Source: Ruminococcus sp. (GTDB taxonomy: Bacteria; Bacillota_A; Clostridia; Oscillospirales; Ruminococcaceae). From it: 64,000 nucleotides of DNA. Below are positions 41,912 through 50,211 of this stretch, piece by piece. The notes below the pieces were generated by a model that worked only from the letters and a program-made list of their open reading frames with translations, did no database searches and was not told where the DNA came from. The position numbers were made by a program, and so were the translations under genes. The stretch spans positions 1 through 64,000 of the forward strand of contig JAFVAN010000001.1 in the NCBI GenBank assembly GCA_017480485.1. Direction: 5' to 3'. Within the stretch, counting starts at the first letter, position 1; every line of letters starts with the position of its first letter.

Positions 41912-42985
41912 ATGGCCTACATATGGGAAAAACAGGCCTGCCTTGACGAGCTGGCGGAGTACAGACGTACCCTCTTCGACAAGCCACAGCTAAGGAACCT
42001 CTTCCTCGAGCTCACGGCCCGCTGCAACGAGCGCTGCATCCACTGCGGCTCCAGCTGCGGCGAGTACGAGGCGCAGGAAATGCCCCTCGAGGTCTACAGG
42101 CGCTTTCTGAGCGAAGTCAAGGCCGACATGGGCCTTGGCCACAAAATGCTCTGCATCACGGGCGGCGAGCCCCTGCTCAGGCGAGATTTCTTCGACATCA
42201 TGGGCTACGCCCACGAGCTGGGGTGGCACTGGGGCATGACCTCCAACGGCACCCTGATAGACGACGCCATGGCACGGGAGCTCAAGCGCTGCGGCATGGG
42301 GACCATCTCCGTCAGCATCGACGGCCTTGAAGCCACCCACGACGCCTTCCGACAGACCAAGGGCGGCTACCGGCGGGCGATGCGGGGCGTCGAGGCCCTT
42401 GTGCGCTGCGGAGGCTTCAAGAGCGTCCAGATAACCACCGTGGTAACCCACGAGAACATCTCCCAGCTCCCGGAGCTGTACAGGATATTCTCGGACATCG
42501 ACATCGACTCCTGGCGGGTCATAAACATCGAGCCCATGGGCAGGGCCAAGGAGCACCCCGAGCTGCTGCTCACCCCCGAGGACTACCGCAGGCTCTTCGA
42601 GTTCATCCGAGAGAAGCGCCGACAGGGCGACCCCGTCTGCTACGGGTGCAGCCACTTCCTTGGGGAGGAGTACGAGCGTGAGGTCAGGGACTGGTACTTC
42701 CTCTGCACCGCAGGGCTCTACACCGCCAGCATCACTGCCTCGGGAGACATTATCGCCTGCCTTGACATCGAGCGCAGGCCCGAGTTTGTTCAGGGCAACA
42801 TCCTCCGTGACCGCTTCAGCGAGGTATGGCAGAAGGGCTTCAAGCAGTTCAGGCGTGATCTGGCAGAGGACAACGAGACCTGCCGCACCTGCCCCGAACG
42901 CGGCCACTGCCACGGCGACGCCTACCACAGCTGGAACTTCGACGAGCACCGCCCCGAGGTCTGCTTCAAGAATATACTATTCTAG
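41912..42985 (+). CDS. Radical SAM/SPASM peptide maturase
   Basis: 357 residues. C38, C42 and C45 (CNERCIHC) bind the SAM-cleaving 4Fe-4S cluster; GGEPLLR (the SAM-binding GGEP) and SVSIDGLEATHD follow. The C-terminal SPASM region has CYGC, CTAG, IACL and CRTCPERGHC for auxiliary clusters, with GNILRDRFSEVW. SPASM enzymes modify peptides or proteins through radical C-H chemistry. The partner upstream is a membrane-anchored repeat lipoprotein, so modification before export is likely. No transporter or protease gene follows. Its stop TAG is the first part of a TTAGAGG heptamer array. Confidence 0.95.
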   Translation: MAYIWEKQACLDELAEYRRTLFDKPQLRNLFLELTARCNERCIHCGSSCGEYEAQEMPLEVYRRFLSEVKADMGLGHKMLCITGGEPLLRRDFFDIMGYAHELGWHWGMTSNGTLIDDAMARELKRCGMGTISVSIDGLEATHDAFRQTKGGYRRAMRGVEALVRCGGFKSVQITTVVTHENISQLPELYRIFSDIDIDSWRVINIEPMGRAKEHPELLLTPEDYRRLFEFIREKRRQGDPVCYGCSHFLGEEYEREVRDWYFLCTAGLYTASITASGDIIACLDIERRPEFVQGNILRDRFSEVWQKGFKQFRRDLAEDNETCRTCPERGHCHGDAYHSWNFDEHRPEVCFKNILF

Positions 42986-43009
42986 AGGTTAGAAGTTAGA
43001 GGTTAGAAG
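42982..43009. repeat. Heptamer array (CTAGAGG/TTAGAAG)4
   Basis: Four 7-bp units alternating TTAGAGG and TTAGAAG, starting at the stop codon of the radical SAM gene. Confidence 0.85.
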
Positions 43010-43039
43010 ACCGAGGTGTGGAAATTCTTTTGTATTCTC

Positions 43040-43080
43040 ATATATGAGTGATTGCTTCAACTGATCGCTCATATATTTTT
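43040..43080 (+). terminator. Terminator of the radical SAM operon
   Basis: atatatgag-tgat ... gatcgctcatatat stem with an ~10-nt loop followed by ttttg. Confidence 0.7.
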
Positions 43081-43157
43081 GCCCTGTGACCATTGCGTAT
43101 TGTCAATATTGTTAGGGGGTTAACGGTCGCGGGAGCCTCAGTAGGACCCCTCCGCCT

Positions 43158-43192
43158 CTAGAGGCAAGAGATCAGAGGCAAGAAGCAAGAAG
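43158..43192. repeat. Heptamer array (CTAGAGG/CAAGAAG)5
   Basis: Five 7-bp units of CAAGAGG/CAAGAAG type, upstream of the sodium symporter gene. Between this and the array at 42982 I see only the terminator and a gggggttaac patch. Confidence 0.8.
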
Positions 43193-43244
43193 AACTCATC
43201 TCAACAACGCATATCAATAATACATATATAAGGAGTAAAAGAAC

Positions 43245-44636
43245 ATGGAACAAAAACGCAATTCCTTCTCGAGCTCGCTGGGCTTCGTGCTGGCGGCTGC
43301 GGGCAGCGCAGTAGGCCTCGGGAACATCTGGCGATTCCCCTACCTTGCCGCAAAGGACGGCGGCGGCCTCTTTCTGGTGGTGTATCTGGTGCTGGCCTTG
43401 ACCTTCGGCTTCACCCTGCTCATCACAGAGGTCTCCATCGGACGAAAGACCAAGCAGGGCTGCCTCACGGCCTACGGCGCACTTCATAAGCCCTCGGGCT
43501 GGATAGGCGTTTTCGCAAGCCTCGTGCCCTTCCTCATCCTGCCCTACTACTGCATCATCGGCGGCTGGGTGCTCAAATACACCACCGTCTTCATCACAGG
43601 CGGCGGCGCCAAGGCTGCCGAGGACGGCTACTTCGGGGGCTTCATCACAAGCTACGCCTCCCCAATGATCTTCAACATCATCTTCCTGCTGGCCACGGCC
43701 TTCATCATCTACCGCGGCGTAAACAAGGGCATCGAGGCCATCTCCAAGATACTCATGCCAATACTGCTGATAGTCGTTATCGGCATTGCCATCTTCTCCC
43801 TTACCATCAAGGGCAATGACGGCAGAACGGGCCTGCAGGGCCTTAAGGTGCTGCTGGTGCCGGACGTTTCCGGAATGGGCGTCAAGGACTTTCTGATGGT
43901 GGTGCTGGACGCCATGGGCCAGCTGTTCTACAGCATAAGCGTGGCCATGGGCATCATGGTCACCTACGGCTCCTACTACAAGAACGACTCCAACCTTGTC
44001 AAGAGCGTCAACCAGATCGAGACCTTTGACACCGTTGTGGCCTTTCTGGCGGGCGTTATGATAATCCCTCCCGTCTTCGCCTTCCTTGGCAAGGAGAAGA
44101 TGCAGAGCACCGCAGGCCCCTCGCTGATGTTTGTTGCTCTGCCGCAGGTCTTCAAGGAGATGGGCTTTGTTGGCAACATCGTGGGCGCAGTGTTCTTTAT
44201 AATGGTGCTCTTTGCGGCCCTGACCAGCTGTATGTCCATCCTCGAGGCTGTGGTCTCGGGCCTTATGGACCGCTTTGGCTGGAGCCGTAAGAAGGCCACC
44301 ATCATCGAGACCGCCGTGGCAATGGCCATAAGCATCGTCATCTGCCTGGGCTACAACGCCTTCTACTTCGAGATAAAGCTCCCCAACACCTCCGCTGACG
44401 GCTCGGCCCAGCTGCTGGATATCTTCGACTATGCGAGCAACAACATCTTCATGCCGATAGTCGCCATCAGCACCTGCATCCTCATCGGCTGGATAGTAAA
44501 GCCCAAGACCGTCATCGACGAGGCCACCCGCAACGGCGAACGCATGGGCCGCCGCAAGCTCTACATCGTGATGGTAAAGTTCATCGCCCCCGTGCTGCTC
44601 TTCGTGCTGCTGCTGGGCTCCCTTGGCCTGTTCTGA
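43245..44636 (+). CDS. Sodium-dependent NSS-family amino-acid transporter
   Basis: 463 residues, ribosome site AAGGAG. Neurotransmitter:sodium symporter fold with the hallmark first helix (AAAGSAVGLGNIWRFPYLAA), the second-helix GGGLFLVVYLV and 11-12 hydrophobic helices. Sodium-driven import of an amino acid, as in LeuT or MhsT; the substrate is not predictable. Monocistronic, with a terminator downstream. Confidence 0.95.
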   Translation: MEQKRNSFSSSLGFVLAAAGSAVGLGNIWRFPYLAAKDGGGLFLVVYLVLALTFGFTLLITEVSIGRKTKQGCLTAYGALHKPSGWIGVFASLVPFLILPYYCIIGGWVLKYTTVFITGGGAKAAEDGYFGGFITSYASPMIFNIIFLLATAFIIYRGVNKGIEAISKILMPILLIVVIGIAIFSLTIKGNDGRTGLQGLKVLLVPDVSGMGVKDFLMVVLDAMGQLFYSISVAMGIMVTYGSYYKNDSNLVKSVNQIETFDTVVAFLAGVMIIPPVFAFLGKEKMQSTAGPSLMFVALPQVFKEMGFVGNIVGAVFFIMVLFAALTSCMSILEAVVSGLMDRFGWSRKKATIIETAVAMAISIVICLGYNAFYFEIKLPNTSADGSAQLLDIFDYASNNIFMPIVAISTCILIGWIVKPKTVIDEATRNGERMGRRKLYIVMVKFIAPVLLFVLLLGSLGLF

Positions 44637-44656
44637 GGCTGATAAATATTGTAAAA

Positions 44657-44696
44657 GAAAAGGATACTGCTTCCCTTGGGGGAGAGTATCCTTTTT
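44657..44696. terminator. Bidirectional terminator
   Basis: AAAAGGATACTGC...GAGTATCCTTTTT stem between convergent genes; variant GGATAC stem of the common terminator family. Confidence 0.85.
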
Positions 44697-44716
44697 GTTT
44701 GTTATGGTGAAAGTCC

Positions 44717-45793
44717 TTATACTCCCGCAATCCTCAGCAGCCTCTCCCTGTCCAGCGGGAAGGGCACGGCGGCCAGCTTCTGCTCGTTCTTCATCAGCTC
44801 ATCCACTGCGGCGGTGAGAATATCCTCGCTCACCTCGGGGACGGGGAAGAGGCGGCTGTACCAGCCTTGGAAGTCGGCTGTGGTCTTGAAGCCCAGCGCG
44901 GAAAGTATCAGCTCCCTGTCGGCCTCGTCGGCGGCGTCAAGGTAGCCTGCGGTGAAGTAGCCCACGGCCACCCCATGAGGCACTCCCAGCTTATAGGTCA
45001 GGGGGTAGCTGAGCCCGTGGGGGACGGTCGTCGATGTCTGGGCGATGGCCATTCCCGCCATAGCGGAGGCCTGCATCAGCCGCATAAGGGCCTCCTCCTC
45101 GGGCTGTCTTTGGCCCTCGAGGACGTCCATGCACTCAGCCCAGAGGCGGAGCCCGCCCCGAACGAACATCCTGCTGAACTCGTCGGCCTTGGTGTTTATC
45201 AGGCTCTCGATCATGTGGGTGAGGGCGTCGAGGGCGGTATTTCGTATCACCTGCAGGGGCGCTGCCGAGAGGTACTTCCCGTCCACCAGCGCCAGGTCCG
45301 CAAAGACCTTATGGGTGATGGAGCGCTTGGTGGCGAGCTCCTTGACGCTCAGCACGGAGACAGGTGTGACCTCGGAGCCTGTGCCGCAGGTGGTAGGCAC
45401 CAGCGCCAGTGGCACGCGGCTGTCGTCCCCGGGGGTATAGAGCAGCTCCCTGCCTGCCCGGGCGCTGTCGTGGGCCAGCAGGAAGGCCACGGCCTTGGCT
45501 GCGTCCAGAGGCGAACCTCCGCCCACTCCCACCACAAAGTCACAGCCGCTCTCTCTTGCCTGCTCTGCGGCTTTCAGGACTGTCTCCACCGAGGGGTTCT
45601 GCTCGACTTCATCGAAGATAACAAAGCTCCTGCCGCCGCTCTCCAGTGCCTCGCAGGTATCGTTCAGAGCCCCGTTCCTGCGGGAGGAGCTGCCGCCCGT
45701 GACGATGACTGCTCTGCTGCCCAGTGCGCAAAGGGCCTCGGCGCTTTTCCTGACGGCGTTCTTTTCACAGATAAGGCGGGTCGGTAGGTACAT
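44717..45793 (-). CDS. Iron-containing alcohol dehydrogenase
   Basis: 358 residues. NAD(P)-binding GVGGGSPLDAAK (92-103), PTTCGTGSEVTPVSVL and metal ligands including the two histidines of VPHGLSYPLTYKLGVPHG. Group III Fe-ADH reducing an aldehyde or ketone with NADH or NADPH; 1,3-propanediol, lactaldehyde and butanol dehydrogenases are relatives, and the substrate is open. A TATAAT lies 68 nt upstream (45866-45861) but no matching -35 is seen. Confidence 0.93.
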   Translation of the reverse strand: MYLPTRLICEKNAVRKSAEALCALGSRAVIVTGGSSSRRNGALNDTCEALESGGRSFVIFDEVEQNPSVETVLKAAEQARESGCDFVVGVGGGSPLDAAKAVAFLLAHDSARAGRELLYTPGDDSRVPLALVPTTCGTGSEVTPVSVLSVKELATKRSITHKVFADLALVDGKYLSAAPLQVIRNTALDALTHMIESLINTKADEFSRMFVRGGLRLWAECMDVLEGQRQPEEEALMRLMQASAMAGMAIAQTSTTVPHGLSYPLTYKLGVPHGVAVGYFTAGYLDAADEADRELILSALGFKTTADFQGWYSRLFPVPEVSEDILTAAVDELMKNEQKLAAVPFPLDRERLLRIAGV

Positions 45794-45966
45794 GGTTTTT
45801 TTCTCCTTTTTTATCCGTGTTTACTCGTGTGAGCATTCGTAAGTTCGTACACAAAGTAGAATTATAGATATTAGAATAACGCATAAGCCATAAGAAGGCT
45901 ATAAAAAACGCGGGCACCAAATTCCGCGATCCTCTCCATCTTATTGCGCGAAAATCTCCAAAAGGG

Positions 45967-46090
45967 GAGAAATAAGGAGAAGGGGTGCGCGAGGGGGAGG
46001 ACCTGAAGAGGGGGGAAACAAGGTACCCATCACATCATATCGACGGGGAGCCCCCTCTTTTAGTCCTCCCCCTCGCAACCGTGCGCAGCT
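45967..46090. repeat. Long-hairpin repeat D, copy 1
   Basis: A 14-bp perfect arm, gcgagggggaggac (45989-46002) with gtcctccccctcgc (46063-46076), encloses further pairing (agaggggg / ccccctctt). It is preceded by gagaaataaggagaaggggt. Copy 2 at 63246-63372 has the same flanks and arms with compensating changes. Confidence 0.8.
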
Positions 46091-46162
46091 GTTGCGAACA
46101 TCACAAAGAAAAAGAACGAGACATAAGCCCTCGCAGGGTGGGCACAAAGGCCCTTTGCTCCT

Positions 46163-46388
46163 ACGGACGGAATTCGCTTCGCTGTTCCTGCTTTATGTAA
46201 GATGTGGGGTCGTTACGGCGCAGCATAGCGCTCCCAGCGGGGACGAGTGGGGGTGCGGGCTTGGTGCTCCACTTTGCATTGGTGCTGCGCCGAGTGAAAG
46301 GCACTAAGTCTGCGCCTGTTTCGCGGGTCCGCGACAAGCCTCTGACGCGAGGCCCCCGCGCGCGTTTTTTAATGCGCTCCGCGGGTGG
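46163..46388 (+). repeat. Dispersed ~225-bp repeat ABC, copy 2
   Basis: Modules A (cggacggaattcgcttcgct), B (cggcgcagcatagcgc ... gtgctgcgccg) and C (tctgcgcctgtttcgcgggt, gacaagcctctgacgcgagg, tttttaatgcgctccgcggg), near identical to copy 1 in module C. With repeat D and the heptamer array it fills the gene-free stretch 45794-46438. Confidence 0.88.
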
Positions 46389-46407
46389 AAAGATGGCCCC
46401 TGCTCCT

Positions 46408-46440
46408 AATTGTCAATTATCAATTATCAACTATCAACTC
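46408..46440. repeat. Heptamer array (AATTATC)4-5
   Basis: AATTGTC, AATTATC, AATTATC, AACTATC and a partial unit, ending against the stop codon of the GH113-like gene (46439-46441). Confidence 0.8.
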
Positions 46441-47407
46441 AGCGCTCCGTATACCAGCGCCGCAGCACCTTCTCCGCCTGCTTGCCGTAGATGGTGAAGT
46501 CCCTGTTCTCTCTTGCCTTCTCGATGGGCGGCAGCTTTGCCTTCCAGTCCCACCAGAAATAGCCGCAGAACCATTCCTTGTCCCAGCTGGCGGCCATGGC
46601 GGATTCGTAAAAGTCCGCCTGCTCCTGCTCGTCAAGGGGGATGTCGGGGCGGTAGTGGAACTCCCATGGGGTCTCGGTGCAGCCCCGCTCGTTCCTTGTG
46701 CCGATCTCGGCAAACATCACGGGCCTGTCGAAGCGGCGGTGACATTCCTCCACCCTCTTCATGTGCTCGGCCCAGCGGCGGTGCATCATCTCGATGCTGT
46801 GGTCCTCGGGGGTGGAGACGGGGTAATAGCCCGAGATGCCGATGATGTCCACAGCGTCCAGCCACGAAAATCTAAGCTCGTCCCCGTGGTTGATGTTGTG
46901 CATCACAAGCCCCGTGTAGACCTTCCTTACCTCCGAAATGACCTCTCGGCAGCGGTCGGCGTTCTTGTCCATTCCCGCCATCTCGCAGCCCGTGCAGAGC
47001 ATCTCGCACCCCATCCTCTCGGCAAGGCGGGCGTAGTGCAGCATAAAGCGGGTGTAGCTTTTGAACCACCGCTCTATGTACTCCGGGTTCTCGTGGGGGA
47101 AGTCTATGCGGGCCCGCCACATCCTGTCAAGGCAGTCCACCATGGGCTTTAAGCAGACCTTGAGCCCAAGGCTGCGGGCCTTGTTCACTGCAAAGGCCAC
47201 CTCCTCGTCGGTCTGGGTCCTGCCGAACATTGAAAAAACGTTGGTGGAATAGAAGGCCTCCTGAAAGCAGTTCACGGGGATGCAGATCCAGTTGAGGCCG
47301 TTGGAGGCCAGCCGCTCCATTGAGCGCTCTGCCTCCTCGGTCATGAAGCCTCCCTCTCCCGAGTAGAAGCCCCAGGTATAGCCCTTGCAGAAAAGTTTTC
47401 TTTCCAT
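46439..47407 (-). CDS. GH113-like glycosidase (putative beta-mannanase)
   Basis: 322 residues without signal peptide. Clan GH-A barrel opening with KGYTWGFYSGEGGF. The putative acid/base is E142 (LCTGCEMAG) and the nucleophile E234 (VMFAEIG), each at the end of a beta strand; GYFWWDWKAKLPP near the C-terminus fits the last strand. GH113 enzymes cleave beta-1,4-mannan or mannooligosaccharides. Being cytosolic, it would act on imported oligomers. A GTACAA-TTTT-TTGTAC palindrome lies 15 nt upstream of the ATG. The family assignment is from motif pattern only. Confidence 0.82.
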   Translation of the reverse strand: MERKLFCKGYTWGFYSGEGGFMTEEAERSMERLASNGLNWICIPVNCFQEAFYSTNVFSMFGRTQTDEEVAFAVNKARSLGLKVCLKPMVDCLDRMWRARIDFPHENPEYIERWFKSYTRFMLHYARLAERMGCEMLCTGCEMAGMDKNADRCREVISEVRKVYTGLVMHNINHGDELRFSWLDAVDIIGISGYYPVSTPEDHSIEMMHRRWAEHMKRVEECHRRFDRPVMFAEIGTRNERGCTETPWEFHYRPDIPLDEQEQADFYESAMAASWDKEWFCGYFWWDWKAKLPPIEKARENRDFTIYGKQAEKVLRRWYTER

Positions 47408-47421
47408 AGCGATCTCTTTCT

Positions 47422-47437
47422 GTACAATTTTTTGTAC
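47422..47437. promoter_or_regulatory. Palindrome upstream of the GH113-like gene
   Basis: GTACAA TTTT TTGTAC, a perfect 6+6 inverted repeat between the ATG and any promoter; a possible repressor site. No regulator gene is adjacent. Confidence 0.35.
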
Positions 47438-47489
47438 GTTTAGGGTGTGTTACGTCTGATTTTCTTTGTATGCTCTCGCCGCCTGCGGC

Positions 47490-47585
47490 AACTTGGGGAG
47501 ATGCGGAAATGCAGCTCCCCCGCCTGACGGCGGGGAGTACATTTGCCGCCGAATAATGCTTATCCCTCGGTTGTGCGCTTCTAGC
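47490..47585 (-). repeat. Heptamer-linked body repeat, inverted copy
   Basis: Minus strand: aagcgcacaaccgagggata, agcattattcggcggcaaatg, a GC hairpin, then tgcatttccgcatct. The same order and sequence occur at 49886-49985. It is preceded on its own strand by the heptamer array 47581-47615. Confidence 0.75.
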
Positions 47586-47615
47586 CTCTAACCTCTAACT
47601 TCTAGCCTCTAGCAG
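47581..47615. repeat. Heptamer array (CTAACCT/CTAGCCT)5
   Basis: Five units on the plus strand (TTAGAGG/CTAGAGG type on the minus strand). The last codons and the TAG stop of rlmA (47602-47604) lie inside it. Confidence 0.85.
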
Positions 47616-48429
47616 TGTACACTTGCAGCACAAAACCGCAGGTGACCTCTATCTCCTCCAGCGCCCGCAGGCGGGCCATGCCCTCCTCGGAGGTCTTGTA
47701 CCAATAGGGGGTCATGAGGAACAGCGCCCCGATGTCCTGCTGCGAGGTAAGCCGCGTTCTGTATTCCAGCGTCCGCTCGTCCGTCAGGGTGAATTTGTTC
47801 AGACCGTAGACGTTGGGGCGGTTCTCGTAGGGGGTGTCGTAGACTGCGGCCTTTAGCTCGAAGAGATGTCTTGGCGAGGGGGAGACCACGATGAGCTTTC
47901 CTCCCCTTTTGAGCACCCGCGCATACTCGTCGTTGCTGACGGGGGCGAAGACGCTCACCACAGCGTCGGCGCTGCTGTCGGGAAAGGGCAGAGAGAAGCT
48001 TGAGGCCACGGCGAAGCTCACGTTTTCAAGGCACTCTCTGTGGGCGCGGCCCATGCAGCGGGCCACCGCGTGCTTGGAGATATCTATGCCCCGGACCTCG
48101 CTGCCCGCTATCTCTGCAAGGCGGCAGGTGTAATAGCCCTCTCCGCAGCCGCTGTCGATGATCTCGGGGTGCTCGATGCCAGCAAGGGCCTCGGCTGTGC
48201 GGTCCCGCAGGGCCTCTGCCAGTGGGCTGTAATATCCGCGGTCAAGGAACTCGCTGCGGGCCCTGACCATGTCGGCGTTGTCGCCGCTCTTAGCGGGGTT
48301 GCGCCCCTTGGAGAGCAGCAGGTTCACATAGCCCTTAGATGCAAGGTCAAAGCTGTGGCCATTGCGACATCTGTACGTTTTATCGGACAGTTTCAGTCTC
48401 TCTCCGCAGACGGGACAGATATATCTCAT
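47602..48429 (-). CDS. rlmA: 23S rRNA (guanine-N1)-methyltransferase, RlmA type
   Basis: 275 residues from the ATG at 48429, fixed by a 4-bp ATGA overlap with the preceding gene. N-terminal zinc finger C5, C8, C21, H25 (ICPVCGE; CRNGHSFD), then KGYVNLL and a SAM methyltransferase core (IIDSGCGEGYY; VSVFAP). RlmA/TlrB enzymes methylate G745/G748 of 23S rRNA, affecting macrolide binding. The C-terminal residues Ala-Arg-Gly and the stop are encoded by the heptamer array. Confidence 0.92.
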   Translation of the reverse strand: MRYICPVCGERLKLSDKTYRCRNGHSFDLASKGYVNLLLSKGRNPAKSGDNADMVRARSEFLDRGYYSPLAEALRDRTAEALAGIEHPEIIDSGCGEGYYTCRLAEIAGSEVRGIDISKHAVARCMGRAHRECLENVSFAVASSFSLPFPDSSADAVVSVFAPVSNDEYARVLKRGGKLIVVSPSPRHLFELKAAVYDTPYENRPNVYGLNKFTLTDERTLEYRTRLTSQQDIGALFLMTPYWYKTSEEGMARLRALEEIEVTCGFVLQVYTARG

Positions 48430-48626
48430 TTTTTGCCTCTCTCCTTCCTGCTGCTGCACCTTGTGCCAAATATGGCATACAGCACCCAGAGGGTGCAGAG
48501 GCCTGTGCTGGCCGCCACCATAGCCCTCACCGAGGCGTCAGCGCGGTCCATCACCAGCAGCAGCACCGTGTTCAGCACCGCCGCCAGCACAAAGGAGACA
48601 AACAGCCGCAGTGGGCTCCTTATCAT
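48426..48626 (-). CDS. Small two-helix membrane protein
   Basis: 66 residues with two hydrophobic helices (FVSFVLAAVLNTVLLLVM; MVAASTGLCTLWVLYAIFG) and a basic tail (SSRKERGKK). Coupled by ATGA overlaps both to the lipid kinase before it and to rlmA after it, which supports that it is translated. Family and function unknown. Confidence 0.75.
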   Translation of the reverse strand: MIRSPLRLFVSFVLAAVLNTVLLLVMDRADASVRAMVAASTGLCTLWVLYAIFGTRCSSRKERGKK

Positions 48627-49603
48627 TGCTCCTCACCGCTTTCGGCCTTATCCTCGGGGGCCTCGGCGGCCTGTGGGTCAAGGGAGTTTATCAGCTGCTG
48701 CTCGGCTGTCTTGTCGTCGGGAAGAACGATGAAGCGCACGGCCTGCTTGTGGTTGATTATCTCGACCTCGTGATGAGAGCCCCCCGCCTCGCCATCGGTG
48801 GTCCAAGGGATGTCCGCCACAGAGGTGATCTTCAGGTGGGAGGTCTTGAAGGTGACAAAGTTCTTGTCGGTCATCTTGCCCACCACTGCCTCGCTCAGGG
48901 CGCTTTGCAGGGCAAGGGCGTTTGTGGGGGTGCGTACCAGCATTACCTCGAAGAGGCCGTCGTCAAAGTAAACGCCGTTGCGTATCAGGGCCTTCATGCC
49001 GCCGATGGAGGTAGAATTCGACACCAGCCCCAGAATGAAGCTGCCCTCGATGGTCTCGCCGTCGTGCTCTATCTTCATGTTGTAGCCCGTGTATTTCGGC
49101 AGCCGCTTGATGCCCTCAATAACGTAGGCCACATGGCCCAGCAGGTTCTTGATGTTCTGGCTGGTCTCGTAGGAAACGTCCGTAAAGGCGCCGAAGCCCG
49201 CCACATAGACGTAATACTGGCCGTTGAGCTCGCCAACGTCGTAGTCAAAGGTAACGCCGTCAACGATGGCGCGGGCCGCGTCGGTCATGCTCTTCGGAAT
49301 GCTCATGCTGGCGGCGAAGTCGTTTGTGGAGCCCGCAGGGATGTAGCCCAGAGGTATCTTCACATCCAGCTGCATCAGAGCCTTGACAGCCTCGCTGAGA
49401 GTTCCGTCCCCTCCCGAGCAGGCAATGACGTCGTAGTCCCTGCCGTCCTTTAGTATTTTTTCATAGCCGTCCATCGGCGCCTGTGTGGGGTAGGCCGTTA
49501 CATCATACCCTCCCGCAGTGAGGATGTCCAGTATAGCGCAGAGGTTGTTCCTGATAAGGCCCTTCCCCGCATGGGGGTTAAATACAAACAGCAGTTTTTT
49601 CAT
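48623..49603 (-). CDS. Diacylglycerol kinase-family lipid kinase
   Basis: 326 residues. NPHAGKG (9-15) and the nucleotide-binding GGDGTLSE (64-71), PAGSTNDFA and the DGLFEV loop identify the DAGK/YegS family. Probably phosphorylates diacylglycerol or an undecaprenol-like lipid at the inner membrane face. An acidic C-terminal tail (~300-326) is extra. First gene of a three-gene overlapping operon with the small membrane protein and rlmA. Confidence 0.93.
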   Translation of the reverse strand: MKKLLFVFNPHAGKGLIRNNLCAILDILTAGGYDVTAYPTQAPMDGYEKILKDGRDYDVIACSGGDGTLSEAVKALMQLDVKIPLGYIPAGSTNDFAASMSIPKSMTDAARAIVDGVTFDYDVGELNGQYYVYVAGFGAFTDVSYETSQNIKNLLGHVAYVIEGIKRLPKYTGYNMKIEHDGETIEGSFILGLVSNSTSIGGMKALIRNGVYFDDGLFEVMLVRTPTNALALQSALSEAVVGKMTDKNFVTFKTSHLKITSVADIPWTTDGEAGGSHHEVEIINHKQAVRFIVLPDDKTAEQQLINSLDPQAAEAPEDKAESGEEQ

Positions 49604-49853
49604 GTTCTTTCTATCTCCTTTTTTTATTCCCCCACCAAGGCTTCAACTCTGCGCACACGATAGGTCTCAGCGCCTCCCCGGAGGGGAGGTGGGTGCCTTC
49701 GCAAATGAGGCAGCGGCGCAGCCGTCAGTGAGGCTTTGTTCGATAGCTCCCCCTCCCTTGTGCAGGGCAGAGGAAGCTGAAATTGATAATTTATATTTCT
49801 GCGTAAAATACAGCGCTCCATCCGTGGCAAGCAATATTCGGCGGTAAAAGCCA

Positions 49854-49888
49854 CTAGAAGCAAGAATTTAGAGGCAAGAGGCAAGAAG
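49854..49888. repeat. Heptamer array (CAAGAGG/TTAGAGG)5
   Basis: CTAGAAG, CAAGAAT, TTAGAGG, CAAGAGG, CAAGAAG, running directly into the body repeat. Confidence 0.82.
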
Positions 49889-49985
49889 CGCACCGCCGAG
49901 GGGTAAGCAAATCTCGGCGGCAAATGCTCACACCCCCCAACGGGGTGGGATGCATTTCCGCATCCCTCGAGCCTCGCGGCAGCGA
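49886..49985 (+). repeat. Heptamer-linked body repeat, direct copy
   Basis: aagcgcaccgccgaggggta, agcaaatctcggcggcaaatg, an accccccaacggggt hairpin and tgcatttccgcatccc. It matches the inverted copy at 47490-47585 while the adjoining heptamers differ (CAAGAGG here, TTAGAGG there). Confidence 0.75.
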
Positions 49986-50211
49986 AGGCCCGCGCTGTGA
50001 ATATTATTATTTCTTTTGTTGCACGGCTGTGTGCAACAAATCAGGGTTTGTGACTTAATTAAATGTAAAAACATATGTTTGCACAAACCTTGAAGGAAAA
50101 CTTTGTGGAAAAGGGAGAATTTTTTATGGCCCCCGGAGGCCGCTTTTTTATGCCCCTTCGATGCAGGAACGGGCCGCATAATGCAAGAATATTAAGCCTT
50201 CCCTGCCCCGC

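Larger units (their letters stand above)
49604..50211. other. Repeat-filled intergenic region
   Basis: No gene. It contains cctccccggaggggagg-type hairpins (49670-49690), a heptamer array (49854-49888) with its body repeat (49886-49985), a TTGTTGCAC/GTGCAACAA hairpin (50017-50039) and a plus-strand terminator-like hairpin (ggcccccggaggcc then gctttttt, ~50129-50151) with no gene in front of it. Confidence 0.55.
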
